DNA of 14,831 bases from Thermomucor indicae-seudaticae (lineage: Eukaryota; Mucoromycota; Mucoromycetes; Mucorales; Lichtheimiaceae), in NCBI GenBank assembly GCA_000787465.1, contig JSYX01000746.1:1-14831 (forward strand), given 5' to 3'. Below, in pieces: positions 1 to 10,711 of this stretch. Made by a program: the position numbers and the translations under genes. The notes under the pieces are model-generated. The model worked only from the letters and a program-made list of their open reading frames with translations, did not search any database and had not been told where the DNA came from. Numbering within the stretch: position 1 is the stretch's first letter; each line of letters starts with the position of its first letter.

Positions 1-288
1 ACTCTAAAGAATAAACCTGTATAAAGACCCACAAAGTCTTTCTGCTGAGTTCAGAGTCTCGCGTCTGCCATCAGTAGCCAAATGACTTCAGTACGCTCAT
101 ACGCTCTCTGTTCCAAAGTTTAACGGGTCCCATGTATACTACCGCATGGTTACGCAGAACTTTCCGTGGTCATACCTTGGACCCGGCGACGATTTCAGAC
201 GTTTTTATTGACTGGATAGTGTTGAGTATAATGAATCAGCGTGCAGCATCACCAGATTTAGGAGGTCCAACCCCCACATGTTCTGAGT
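1..288. other. 3' flank of the proteasome gene; no gene seen
   Basis: This is the downstream flank of the minus-strand proteasome gene. Apart from a polyadenylation-type hexamer listed separately I see no coding stretch that resembles a known family on either strand. An 79-codon plus-strand frame here has no recognisable composition or motif and is treated as chance. Confidence 0.5.
204..209 (-). promoter_or_regulatory. AATAAA polyadenylation signal of the proteasome gene
   Basis: The minus strand reads AATAAA here, 80 nt past the stop codon of the proteasome subunit gene, a usual distance for a fungal 3' UTR. Position and match are seen in the sequence; use as a signal is inferred. Confidence 0.5.
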
Positions 289-1950
<1,662 letters not shown>

Positions 1951-3267
1951 TTAAGCAAAGTATAGCTTGTAGCCTATTCCAAAGACACAAAATAATAAGG
2001 AGGTTACTGCAACAGCATAGTAGTAGTAGTGGTGGTAGTAGTGCACAGGCGTCGCTGGTGAACTACTGGTGCTTTGTACGGGTCCAGTTTGGCCCATCGT
2101 GAAACACGTGTTGATATCCTGTTCGACCTTGACTTTAGAATCTTGAACGAAATTCGCGTCTTGCCTAAATATTCTTTGCTGTTGTTGTGGCGGTGGTGGT
2201 GGTGGTGCATGAAAATAATAAAACGCAGGTGGTGGTGGAGGAGGAGGATATTGGAGCATGATCTTGTCTGTTGGGTGTGGAACATGATTGAAATACAACC
2301 ATAATAGTTGGCGGTATTCCTCTACCCAGTTCTGTCGTATCTTATAACATCGCACCATGAACCAAGTCCTGTCAGATTCCTCGCTGTGGAGGTCATATTT
2401 CTCACAAAGAGCTTCTAAAACCCGCGCCCAAAACCCTTTTGGTAGTCGAACCATCTGATTTTCGCGCTGGAAAAAGTCTGCAGCTGTTGTGCGTCCGTAG
2501 AATACTTCTGCGTCGTACTTTTCCATGATCATTTTCGTCCTAATAGCAATAATGCAACCACCCGCGTTGTTCAATATGCTGAGAGGCATCTCTATAGTAT
2601 ATGTGCCTGTGCCTTACATTTCCTCTTGGACAACATCGAATATTTGGTCATTTTTGTCCATACTGCACCACTTTCGTACGCTATTCATCTGTTGCTCTTG
2701 TTTCGGTATTGTCTCGTTTGATGGCGGTGAATTTGGAATCGGCGGTGGTCCTGCGGCTTCCATAGACCCAAGTGGGATCCAACTTTCCAAGCCAAGTTTC
2801 GGGTCAGAGTAATGGAGAACAGCGAAAGTAGGGAGTTTGTCGTCGGATGTTCGAAGCACAGGCCTCATGACGGCCGGTTTATCGCGAGACGAAAAGACGT
2901 ATACGACAATCCTTAGATGCATCACGATGGCCAGGAGAGCCAACGATCCGAAGATCGGTATCCGACTCGAGTCTGCTACAAGTACCACACTTGCTTCTTG
3001 CGTTTGTTGCGCCTTGTTGAGAAGCTGACAAATTTGCGCTGGTGTCGACTGCGCCGGGTTTCTTATATCCGGACCGATACGATGCGTAGCCAACCAATGC
3101 AGAACTATCCCAAGTTCGCCGGAACCAGGGATTCCATTAGAAGCTTCGGAAAATGCCCTTTCGTATAGCGAAACCGCAGTGGAAGACGAGTCGTTACATA
3201 CAGACAAGGGTACGTTGACCTCAAACTTGAAGTTTCCGGAACTTAACGCCTCTACCGTTACATGCAA
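1951..3267 (-). CDS. Unknown two-exon protein with poly-Pro/His-Tyr tracts and C-terminal hydrophobic segment
   Basis: I do not recognise this gene with certainty. Exon 1 is 3267-2618 and exon 2 is 2539-1951, joined by a 78-nt intron (GTAAGG...TATTAG) that keeps frame and removes the stop after VQEEM; the product is 412 aa. Residues 1-175 form a compact, cysteine-poor region ending in ...PTFAVLHYSDPKLGLESWIPLG, loosely like the second half of OTU-fold proteins, but without any Asp-Gly-Asp-x-x-Cys catalytic motif. Residues about 245-300 (LPKGFW...RTWFMVRCYKIRQNWVEEYRQL) have a tryptophan spacing reminiscent of Myb/SANT-like or trihelix DNA-binding domains. Then come two Pro runs (7 and 6), QQQQ, a Ser/Thr patch, a YYHHYYYY cluster, and a hydrophobic stretch at about 391-410 that could be a tail anchor. 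Exon 1 may extend upstream, since the frame stays open past the chosen ATG and an AG acceptor occurs near 3300. Both domain resemblances are weak inferences. Confidence 0.68.
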
Positions 3268-3485
3268 ATGAATAAGATTGGATATTTCAATTCAGAGGAC
3301 GATTCTACTTGCTGGAGAGGATACTTGAAGGATCCATGCGTTGTCAAACAAGCGAAAGAAAAGAGAAATCGCAAGCGGTCTTTTCCTCCCCGATGTTGTT
3401 GAACGGAAAATGTCGGTATTTAAAATTGTCCCACGAGGCGAAAAAAAAACTGTTAAAAACAGACTACGAAAGAAATAAATTCCAT
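3268..3485. other. Short intergenic region between aminopeptidase P and the unknown gene
   Basis: It combines the 3' end of the aminopeptidase gene and the promoter of the next minus-strand gene. On the minus strand it contains a pyrimidine-rich stretch around 3340-3375 and an AG acceptor-like site (CTCTCCAG near 3300) after which the frame of the downstream gene is open. That leaves room for a missed 5' exon, but no upstream donor is convincing. Confidence 0.4.
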
Positions 3486-5954
3486 TTAAATCGGCATTGT
3501 TTCTTTCTTGAGCCATGCTACCGCATCAGGGTCATGCGCTACAAGCGGACCGAGTTTTTCTAAGCATTCAGCGTGGTAGTCATTGACCCACTTCTTTTCA
3601 TCCGCTGACAATAGGTCCACATCTATCAGCTTCAAGCCAATCGGAACAACTGTGACATGTTCAAAGCCCAAATAGCCTCTGTCGCCAAAGTTATGAGGCG
3701 TTTCAACTTCACGGACAAGCATAGTGTTTTCGATACGGATACCAAACTGGCCGTCTTCATAATAGCCGGGTTCTAATAGCTTCTGGTAAGGGTTTTGCTG
3801 TAAATTCTAGCTCTATTTTGTCATTTACCATCCGTGACAGTCATGCCAGCTTGCAAAGGCGTTTCATTGTAAGCTATGCGGACCCCGATACCATGCGGAC
3901 CTTCATGAACATTCAGGAACGAGCCTACACCGTGTCCAGTTCCGTGTCGGAAATCTAAGCCGTCGCGCCACAGTGCCTGTCGTGCAAATGGGTCAAGTAA
4001 ATAGCCTTGTAAATAAGCATTATTAGTTAGTAAATGGGTTAGCCTATCTGCGCACTGAATAATTACCCACCAGTGGTGCCCTTTGGAAAAATAGCTCTGT
4101 CGATCGCAATATGTCCTTGCAGGACACGCGTGAAGCATCGTTTTTCGTAGGCAGTTGGCTCGCCAAAGTGGTATGTTCTCGTCACATCCGTAGTGCCATC
4201 CTTGTATTGTCCGCCAGAGTCGCAAAGGTATATCTTCGTTGGATCAATGATCTTGCATGTTCCTTTTTCGGGCTTGTAATGGATAATAGCACCGTTTGAT
4301 CCTGTCGCAGAGATGGTATCGAACGACAAACCGACGTAATCTGCTTGCGCAGCACGAAATTGTTCTAGTTTGTCAGCTGCATCAACTTCGTCCAATTGAA
4401 CTCCTGCAGCCAATTGCTTCTCCAACCAAGCAAAGTAATGAACAAGGGCAGCGCCATCTCTCAAATGACACTGGCGCATGCCATGCAGTTCCGCTTCATT
4501 CTTGATCGCCTTTGCATCACTGATGAACGAGCGCTCCTCTTGAACATTTTTCTGACCGGATTTGCATTTACATCAATGATACAGGATTTCATTAAGCCCT
4601 AAGCTTGGCTCTAACATCTTACCTCGCCCACGGCGACTTCGACCGCCAAGTTCGTCTTGTTGTTTGTCAAAAGCTTTTGGCCAGAGCTGTAGAGTATATT
4701 GCCAATTTCGCGCAGATCATCAAAGACGCTGGAATATGGTTTCAGCGTAACCTCTTCCCCAAGATGTTGCTTCACTTCATCCGTAACCTTTTCAGGATCG
4801 ACGTAAAGGGTGGCGTCGTTTGCTGTCACTATTGCGTAGGAGTAAAACACAGGGTTGCACTCAACGTCCGAGCCACGCAAGTTGAATAACCAGGCCACTT
4901 CATCAAGAGCTGACACGATAATGCCATACGCATCCTTTTCAGCAATATGACTGCGGACGTCTTTTAGTTTAGCTTGGTGCGACTTGCCTACCGTCATAGA
5001 GATACATCGCTAAGCTTAACGACAGTCAATGTTTAGCGTACTATACGCATTTTACCAGCAAACTTGATAGGGTGGACAATGACAACGTCTTTAGGAGGGG
5101 CTGGGCGGTCCTTGCCCCATATAATGTCGACCGGATTCTTTGAGACAGGCACGAGCGAAGACCCGACACCGGCCAGCGATTCGGTCAATGCACGCGCGTC
5201 AGCTACACAGAAAAAAAATAGTCTTGCTCAGTGTCTTTCCAGAGAACGCAGTTCTCCTAATCATAACGTACCACCGGTAATCAATGCAGGGTCAAGACCA
5301 ATGCGGGAACCATTGGGAAGGTTCTTGATATCGAGAAGACAAATCTTAGAACACACATCCGCGACATAGCGCGTAGGCCATTACAGTACCTTGACGAGAT
5401 ACTCTTGCCAAGTCGGTACACCAGGCAAACCCTGCTTCATCAGAGTCCAGTTTTCGTCCAACTGCTCGGATGCCTGAAGGAAATAACGACCATCCTAACC
5501 GGCAATAAAGTTTAGAAATGGCTCATGTCAAGTACTTATACGCAGTGACCAACCGTAAAGAGGGCAGCTTCTTGCGTGGACACTACAGCAAAGCCTGTAC
5601 AGAGAAAATAGAGACCGTGAGAAAGTAATGCCGTATCCGGCTTACGCAAACAACGAACCCGCTGAACCAGTGAAGCCTGAAATCCAATGACGTCGTTTCT
5701 CACAGTCAGCAATGTACTCGCTCTAAGACAGACGTAAGACGCAAATGGTTCTTTTCTTTTTAAGGTCAAACGAACGAGTACCTGATGCGAGTCCTCGGAC
5801 GGAATGAGACTGAAAGCACGCGCGTGCTTCAATGAGTAGACAAGGACAAGTCAAAAAGGAAACTCTGAGAAACTTACAAGGCGTCAATTTTGTATTCATC
5901 TGAGGCCATGAGCGCTCGAAGCGCGGCCAAGCGATCACCGGTTGGAACAGGCAT
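3486..5954 (-). CDS. AMPP: Cytosolic Xaa-Pro aminopeptidase (aminopeptidase P, M24B), 11 exons
   Basis: Metallopeptidase that removes the N-terminal residue from peptides with proline in position two; the family usually binds two Mn(II) ions. Exons (minus): 5954-5878, 5809-5782, 5722-5659, 5594-5554, 5494-5390, 5323-5272, 5202-5056, 4987-4623, 4551-4071, 4005-3829, 3772-3486. They sum to 1824 nt, 607 aa, close to human XPNPEP1 (623). The N-terminal creatinase-like domain shows [20 protein letters not shown] (36-55) and DGRYFLQA (71-78). [16 protein letters not shown] follows before the catalytic pita-bread domain. Expected metal ligands are all present: D404 ([11 protein letters not shown]), D415 (TTDVTRT), H478 ([10 protein letters not shown]), E513 ([10 protein letters not shown]) and E527 (IRIEN); H384 (IIHYKP) and H487 (NVHEGP) match conserved catalytic histidines. 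No signal peptide, so cytosolic. Exon 2 is only 28 nt. No lesions seen. Confidence 0.95.
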
Positions 5955-8047
5955 GTTGTGCAGTAAAGTGGTAAGAGACCTTTGACGAAATTCTCTCTCA
6001 AATGGAATACGTATTCTGTCTCGGCACGTCGGCCTCCAGACTCCGCTCAGTGTGGTACGCGAGACTGAACGTGCGAAGAGTCCCTGGAACCTTGTTATGG
6101 AGAACAGCATAACCAAGGTTTTTGAAGCCAAGGAGATAAAGGAGACGGGCGGAGCCAAAGGGGATCTTGTGGTTAGGCACACGTCACACGGAAATGTCCA
6201 AAGGGTTGGGACCATTGCTTTAAAGATAGCGAGCCAGCAGCAAATGAAGTTGCGGTTCCACCCTGATTGCAAGAATAGTCGCGGACGGATCATGAAGATT
6301 GACGATGCTGGATACTTCGTGCACCCGCATACGCTAGGACTTGCTTGGCTTTTAGGCGTAAAAAGGAAAAAAGGTTGTATTCAACATGGACCTGGGTCCT
6401 ATTTTGCACTATGTGTACTAGATGCTTCTGTGTTCGTCATGGTCAACTGATACGAATAGGCATCTTGTATCCGGAGTTAATACTGTTCATTCTGTTAACT
6501 CATACTACCCGTCTTGATCTATTGATAAAAGCGCTTCTTAAAAAGAGCTGATCTTTTCACAACCTACAATAGCTCAAGGCTTGATCATGTATCTGATAAT
6601 GCCTAAACCAGTCCATGGTCAACAGCATGGCTATACAAAGCACAGATCTGCGAAGTTGTTATAGTCAACGCTCGGTAAATAGTGTCTTGGAGCGAGCTAG
6701 CTATAGGCAGTAGGATAGCAAAGCAGACTCCATTCAGTAATATCCTCCTGAGCCGAAAGATGAGAAACCAGACCTCAGCTTTTTGATCAGACAAAGTGTC
6801 TGTTACCGTGTCGACTCTTCCCCCGATGATTTGCGAAAGAGGCTGTTTCTGCTGTCACAGTGAATGCCGGAATGGGCCGAGCATGGTGCGTACTGCCATG
6901 TATGCAGGAGCTTTTGGTGAATAAAGTGACCCAAACCTTGATAGGGATCTCGAGAGCAGAAGTTGCCCTGTGAAGACGCGGATTACAATGTTCTAACAAC
7001 CAGATGACCCTTTTGTTATAGTCGTTTTCTTCGGCGCTACGGGTAGTCAAAAATAACTTCCTGTTTTGCTCGCCATATGCACCTATTTAGCGATCCGTTG
7101 TGGTAATGAATGCGGCTTTTTTGTCAAGGCCAACAGTTTATTGGACGAGAGTGCGGCATCCCTGGATGAATGTCCGCCTAACCGACGACATTCTTCCGTT
7201 CAGTAATGGTTGCCATTTACTTACACACTCGTTTACACCGTATGCACTGCAGTCATGATGAACTTTTAACCAGACATATTGATGCCGCATAATGAAACGT
7301 CCCACCTGTCGTGAAGGAATTTTTTTGATCAGTCCGCGGAAAACCAAAAGAAGGGCAGAGATTTACCTGGCCATAGGTACAAACGAGTAAGCTGATGGAC
7401 CGCGATATACGATAATTAAAATCGACTATACAGGAAGGTATAGATAAAGCAAAAGAAAGTAGATCAGGACACTTTTTGAGGCTCTCGTACAAAGATGGTC
7501 GGGAATGATACGGGAAGGGTAGCGCCATAAACAGCTTGACTGTAAACCGAGGATTTGACCTGCTAAAGTCATTAAACAATAAAGCTGTCTGCCAGCGAAG
7601 GATTGTTTCGCAAACCAGACCGGCTTATCGTTTCTTTTTATGGAAGCCAATGCTCCGCTTTCTGGGTGGACCAGTTCCTGCACTTTTACTCTGGACTTGC
7701 GGATTTGCACAATGGTGGATCGGAAACGTAAAAGATAAATGTGAATAAAGTTCTTGATGGAGACGCTATCCAAACCGAACTAAATCAAACAGTAAGTACG
7801 AGGACGACCCTTACAATCAACATCTTCACGTTTCGACCTGGTAAAGCACTTTTCTCGGTCCGCTCATATCACGAGCTCGTTCACTGGACCTTGCCTGCAT
7901 TGCACAATGACAGGACCCGACGAATAATATGGCGATTCAGTTGGTGTTTATTTCAACAGTTTACACGCTGATTTTCATTGAATGAACGTGACAGAGTAGG
8001 TTGCACTTGCGGCGATAGAAATTGCCCAGTGCTCTGTCGCACATCAC

Positions 8048-8125
8048 TTGGGGGGAGGAGAAAGGCAACGTGGGGGGAAAGCTGTTTGATTCCACCCGCT
8101 TTTAACTCCGGCATCCTCCCCCCAA
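8048..8125. repeat. Perfect 12-bp inverted repeat in the Sds3 promoter or 5' leader
   Basis: TTGGGGGGAGGA at 8048-8059 is the exact reverse complement of TCCTCCCCCCAA at 8114-8125, with 54 nt between. A further G6 run lies inside the loop at 8072-8077. It begins about 140 nt and ends about 60 nt before the start codon, so it may be in the promoter or in the transcribed leader. The match is seen directly; a role is inferred. Confidence 0.7.
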
Positions 8126-8185
8126 AACCACTCCTCCTCTCTTCCCTCTTCTTTTCGCTTTCTGCTTCCCTGATTCCAGTTCCTC
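8126..8185 (+). promoter_or_regulatory. Pyrimidine-rich core promoter/leader of the Sds3-like gene
   Basis: An almost pure C/T tract at about 8130-8165 directly precedes the ATG at 8186. CT-rich blocks just upstream of start codons are common at transcription starts of fungal genes. No clear TATA box was found. Confidence 0.4.
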
Positions 8186-9350
8186 ATGTCGCAACTGAAA
8201 GCTTCACTTGGGACGCAGCCCCAGCCCAACCACGCGAATTCGCACGGGCAAGAACCAGTCGCCACGCCAAACCGTATATTGACCCGCAGGTCGGGTCGTA
8301 CCACGGCAACGGCACCCTTAAAGGACGATACTAGTTCACTCGATGCCTCCACCACCGTGACGACATCGTCCACTATCAATAATAGCGCTGCGGAAGTCCC
8401 AAATCGTATGACAACACGATCCAGGGCGTCCATTGATTCGAGTAACAAAGAAACATCACATCCATCTGCCGCACAAGATACCACCAAGAAACCTCGAGCC
8501 ACAAAGACTGCCACCAAATCAGGCCGTGCCAGACCACCCAAGGCAGCACCACCACCACCCGCATCCAGACAGCGAAGTTCAAGAAAAAGAACCCGCAAAG
8601 ATGCAGTTCCCGAATCACCCGAACAGGCCGCCGCCAAAAAGCAAAAGTATACACATCTCTTTCTTTGTCGTCTTGTTCATCATCAGCTAACTTTATTCTT
8701 ACGCTGTTAAAGGCTGGCTGATCTCGATGAACTGGAAAAGACTATCAAGGACGGAACACATCCTGAGCTGCTGAAGCGCTACAAAGATTTGGAACAGAAC
8801 CGAATAAGACAAATCGAGATCGCACAGAGACGAAGGCAGCTAGATGAAGATAGCATACTGGCATCTTTTGAAGCATCAAAAAAGGCTGCCTCGGACGAGT
8901 TTATTGTAACGTCTCCTCTTTCTCCAATGGAAAGGTCACTCTCTCACTCACGGATAAATATTTACTAGTCACGCAGAGCAGCTCTACGAACACGCATGAT
9001 TGACGAGATACAAGGACGGATCAAGCGACTGGAAGAAGAATGGCAAGCACAAGGTAAAATAAACAATTATGCTTGCCTCTCTCTATCTTACCCCTTTAAC
9101 ATGGCTCATGTGATACTTTCCATCTCTAGGCTACTTGAACCACGATCAACTGATTTCTGATTGGACGCCACAGGAACGACATCCGTCAATCCGTACGTGA
9201 CACATGCAAAAGATTCAAGCATGCCATCCTTAACTTTTCTTTGCAGTGCACTTTGAACCCTTAGGCCTTAGCCAAAATGAAATCACACAAGACTTGGCAA
9301 TTGCTCGAACACCCTACGATATACCTTCGCCAAGATATCCAGAAAATTAA
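8186..9350 (+). CDS. Sds3-like protein (Sin3/Rpd3-type histone deacetylase complex subunit), 5 exons
   Basis: Likely nuclear scaffold subunit of a Sin3-HDAC corepressor complex; family members (Sds3, Dep1, BRMS1) bridge Sin3 and the deacetylase through coiled coils. Exons: 8186-8646, 8713-8905, 8969-9053, 9130-9192, 9247-9350, summing to 906 nt, 301 aa. Residues 1-153 are Ser/Thr/Pro-rich and basic, with a duplicated motif (PNRILTRRSGR and PNRMTTRSRAS) and Lys/Arg clusters (RSSRKRTRK) that could serve as nuclear localisation or DNA-contact segments. From 155 the Sds3 signature begins: LADLDELEKTIKDGTHPELL, then a charged coiled coil with RRRQLDEDS and FEASKKAASDEF, and RTRMIDEIQGRIKRLEEEW (about 224-242). 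The C-terminus (YLNHDQLISDW... to PSPRYPEN) is not recognised. Intron 2 has a second possible frame-preserving choice (8935-8976). The gene faces the next one tail to tail with 108 nt between stops. Confidence 0.85.
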
Positions 9351-9432
9351 TTCTCATCCTTTGTTTGTCAATATGTAAATCTCGTCATCTCATATTCCTC
9401 CTCAGTCCTTTCTTTAACTAGCATCTTAACGG

Positions 9433-9438
9433 AATAAA
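9433..9438 (+). promoter_or_regulatory. AATAAA polyadenylation signal of the Sds3-like gene
   Basis: AATAAA 83 nt after the stop at 9350. Cleavage 10-30 nt further on would fall around the stop codon of the opposing gene (9459-9461), so the two transcripts probably overlap at their 3' ends. Confidence 0.5.
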
Positions 9439-9458
9439 CCCCCTTAACCTTGATTGCG

Positions 9459-10711
9459 TCAATCGCTACTACTACTACTACCACCACCACAAGAACCTGA
9501 CCGAGATCGCTGACGAGGTCTACGGCCCAGACTGCTGGCACTGCTTGAAGACGAAACGCTTCTGTCCCGGTAGCTCCGCCTCACAGGAGAACGAGATCGT
9601 GATGACTCTGTGTATGAAGAACGACTACCGGACGAAACACTGCGACGACGCTTCGCTGAAGTTCTAGACCGACTGCGAGACGATGTGCTGCGGCGACTGA
9701 CTGGACCTCTTGCTAGGACAGGGGATCGAGAACGGCTCCTACTACGATTTCTCGCTGGGCGGGATGGCGATCGACCGCGAGAAGATGAAGCTATCCGTGA
9801 GCGCTTAGGAGATGGTGACCGGCTACGAGATGAAAGGCTGCTGCTACGCCTGTGGTGGTATCGCTTGACAGGTGAACGTGAACGACTGTATCGGTATCTG
9901 CGCTTAACTGGAGACGGGGATCGAGAGACTGATCGACTTTTACGACGATAACGTCGTCTTCCAGTATCCCTGCTACTGACAGACGAAGAAGAAGAATCTG
10001 ACTCGGATTCTGATGGCGATTCGTCACTGCTGCTTGTGGATTCAGACGACGAGCTAGTAACCTCGCTTTCACTTTCGCTCTCGCTACCGCCGCTGCTGTC
10101 GCTGGAGGCAGAACCGTCACTGGCACTCGAACTCTCACTACTGCTGCTAGAACTTGAACTTTCGCTTTCACTGTCACTGTCACTAGTGCTGCTGCTGCTG
10201 GAAGAACGACTTTAACTGTTTGTCAGGATACTGGATCAGGCACAATGTACACTATGCTATCTCACCTGCGCTTCTTTTTCCTTTCGGCTCTTCGTTTTGC
10301 TAGAATCTTTGCAGCTAAATCCTTCCTGCATTGTTGCATTTCAGTAAAGATCCCGTCTTACAATTACTCGATTGATTGACTTACTTGTCTTGTAATTCCT
10401 CTGGTAACTCGGGTTGACGAAGTTTCAAAGGCTTTGCCAGTTGCTGTGTTCGCGTAGGTCTGGATTTGTAGCTTCTAGGTTTCCTGCATTCGTAAGTCTG
10501 CACGATCGTTTAGATTAATTCCAGATTCACTCGCTCTCGACAATCATGTCTTACCCAATGACCATACTCTAAACAGCGCTGACATTGTGTCGACGGCGAT
10601 GCCTTTGGCCCAGTATTGAAAAACCTATGAAAAGACATGTATTACTGCAAACGTTTTTCTTTTTCCATAAATCGAGAGCATCATTACGTACCGTGCACCA
10701 GTTCGGTACAT
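9459..10711 (-). CDS. ZCCHC10: ZCCHC10-type zinc-knuckle protein with acidic Ser tract and RS domain, 5 exons
   Basis: Probable nuclear RNA-associated protein. Exons (minus): 10711-10692, 10624-10555, 10497-10385, 10325-10266, 10209-9459; 1014 nt, 337 aa. After MYRTGAR, the CCHC knuckle is C21-x2-C24-x4-H29-x4-C34 within CQRCLEYGHWTYEC, followed by a YKSRPTRTQQL motif. The block CQ(K/R)CLE(F/Y)GHWTYEC...RP(S/T)RT is diagnostic of ZCCHC10. A basic Lys/Arg segment (about 74-87) leads to an acidic Ser/Asp/Glu tract (about 89-168), then an RS domain (about 169-337) with repeated RSRSPSP and SRSRSPV motifs. Human ZCCHC10 has the Ser-rich tail but, as I recall, not such an RS domain, which is typical of splicing factors. 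Intron 2 splits the knuckle between W30 and T31. Exon 1 is just 20 nt; the ATG was chosen because it alone gives the knuckle frame. An out-of-frame ATG at 10832 overlaps it. The C-terminal Ser/Gly run is encoded by an AGT/GGT microsatellite. Confidence 0.9.
9466..9490 (-). repeat. Trinucleotide microsatellite at the 3' end of the ZCCHC10-type gene
   Basis: On the plus strand CTACTACTACTACTA followed by CCACCACCAC; on the coding strand it encodes the terminal Gly and Ser runs just before the stop. Such tracts are prone to length change. Confidence 0.7.

Larger units (their letters stand above)
5955..8185. other. 2.2-kb region with no recognisable gene
   Basis: The part next to 5954 is the aminopeptidase promoter and the part next to 8186 the Sds3 promoter. 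In between, several open frames of 60-139 codons occur on both strands (for example 6052-6450 plus, 7426-7773 minus). None shows a recognised motif, family-like composition or splice-joined continuation, and frames of this size are expected by chance in sequence of this base composition. I saw no tRNA, 5S rRNA or long repeat. It could contain a fast-evolving gene, an unrecognised noncoding RNA or remnants of decayed elements. Confidence 0.5.

Noticed and set aside
1951..2589. Exon 2 of the unknown gene as an independent 212-aa gene starting at the ATG at 2589
   Set aside because: An intron with good GTAAGG donor and TATTAG acceptor joins it in frame to the upstream exon and removes the apparent start; a one-gene model is simpler.
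6052..6450. 132-aa plus-strand frame and its 139-aa minus-strand counterpart
   Set aside because: No recognised motif. The minus frame only looks gene-like at its end because it contains the first exon of aminopeptidase P.
7253..7773. Two overlapping minus-strand frames of 108 and 115 aa
   Set aside because: No family resemblance, no plausible splice joins, and lengths within chance expectation.
8044..8637. 197-aa minus-strand open frame
   Set aside because: It is antisense to exon 1 and the promoter of the Sds3-like gene; its composition mirrors the low-complexity codons of the real gene.
9610..9951. Arg/Leu/Asp-rich 113-aa plus-strand open frame
   Set aside because: Antisense shadow of the RS-domain exon; the RLRDRER-like composition is what reversed Ser/Arg codons produce.
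9791..10183. 130-aa minus-strand frame overlapping the RS exon
   Set aside because: It is the same exon read in another frame; the chosen frame joins exactly to the zinc-knuckle exons and gives 337 aa.
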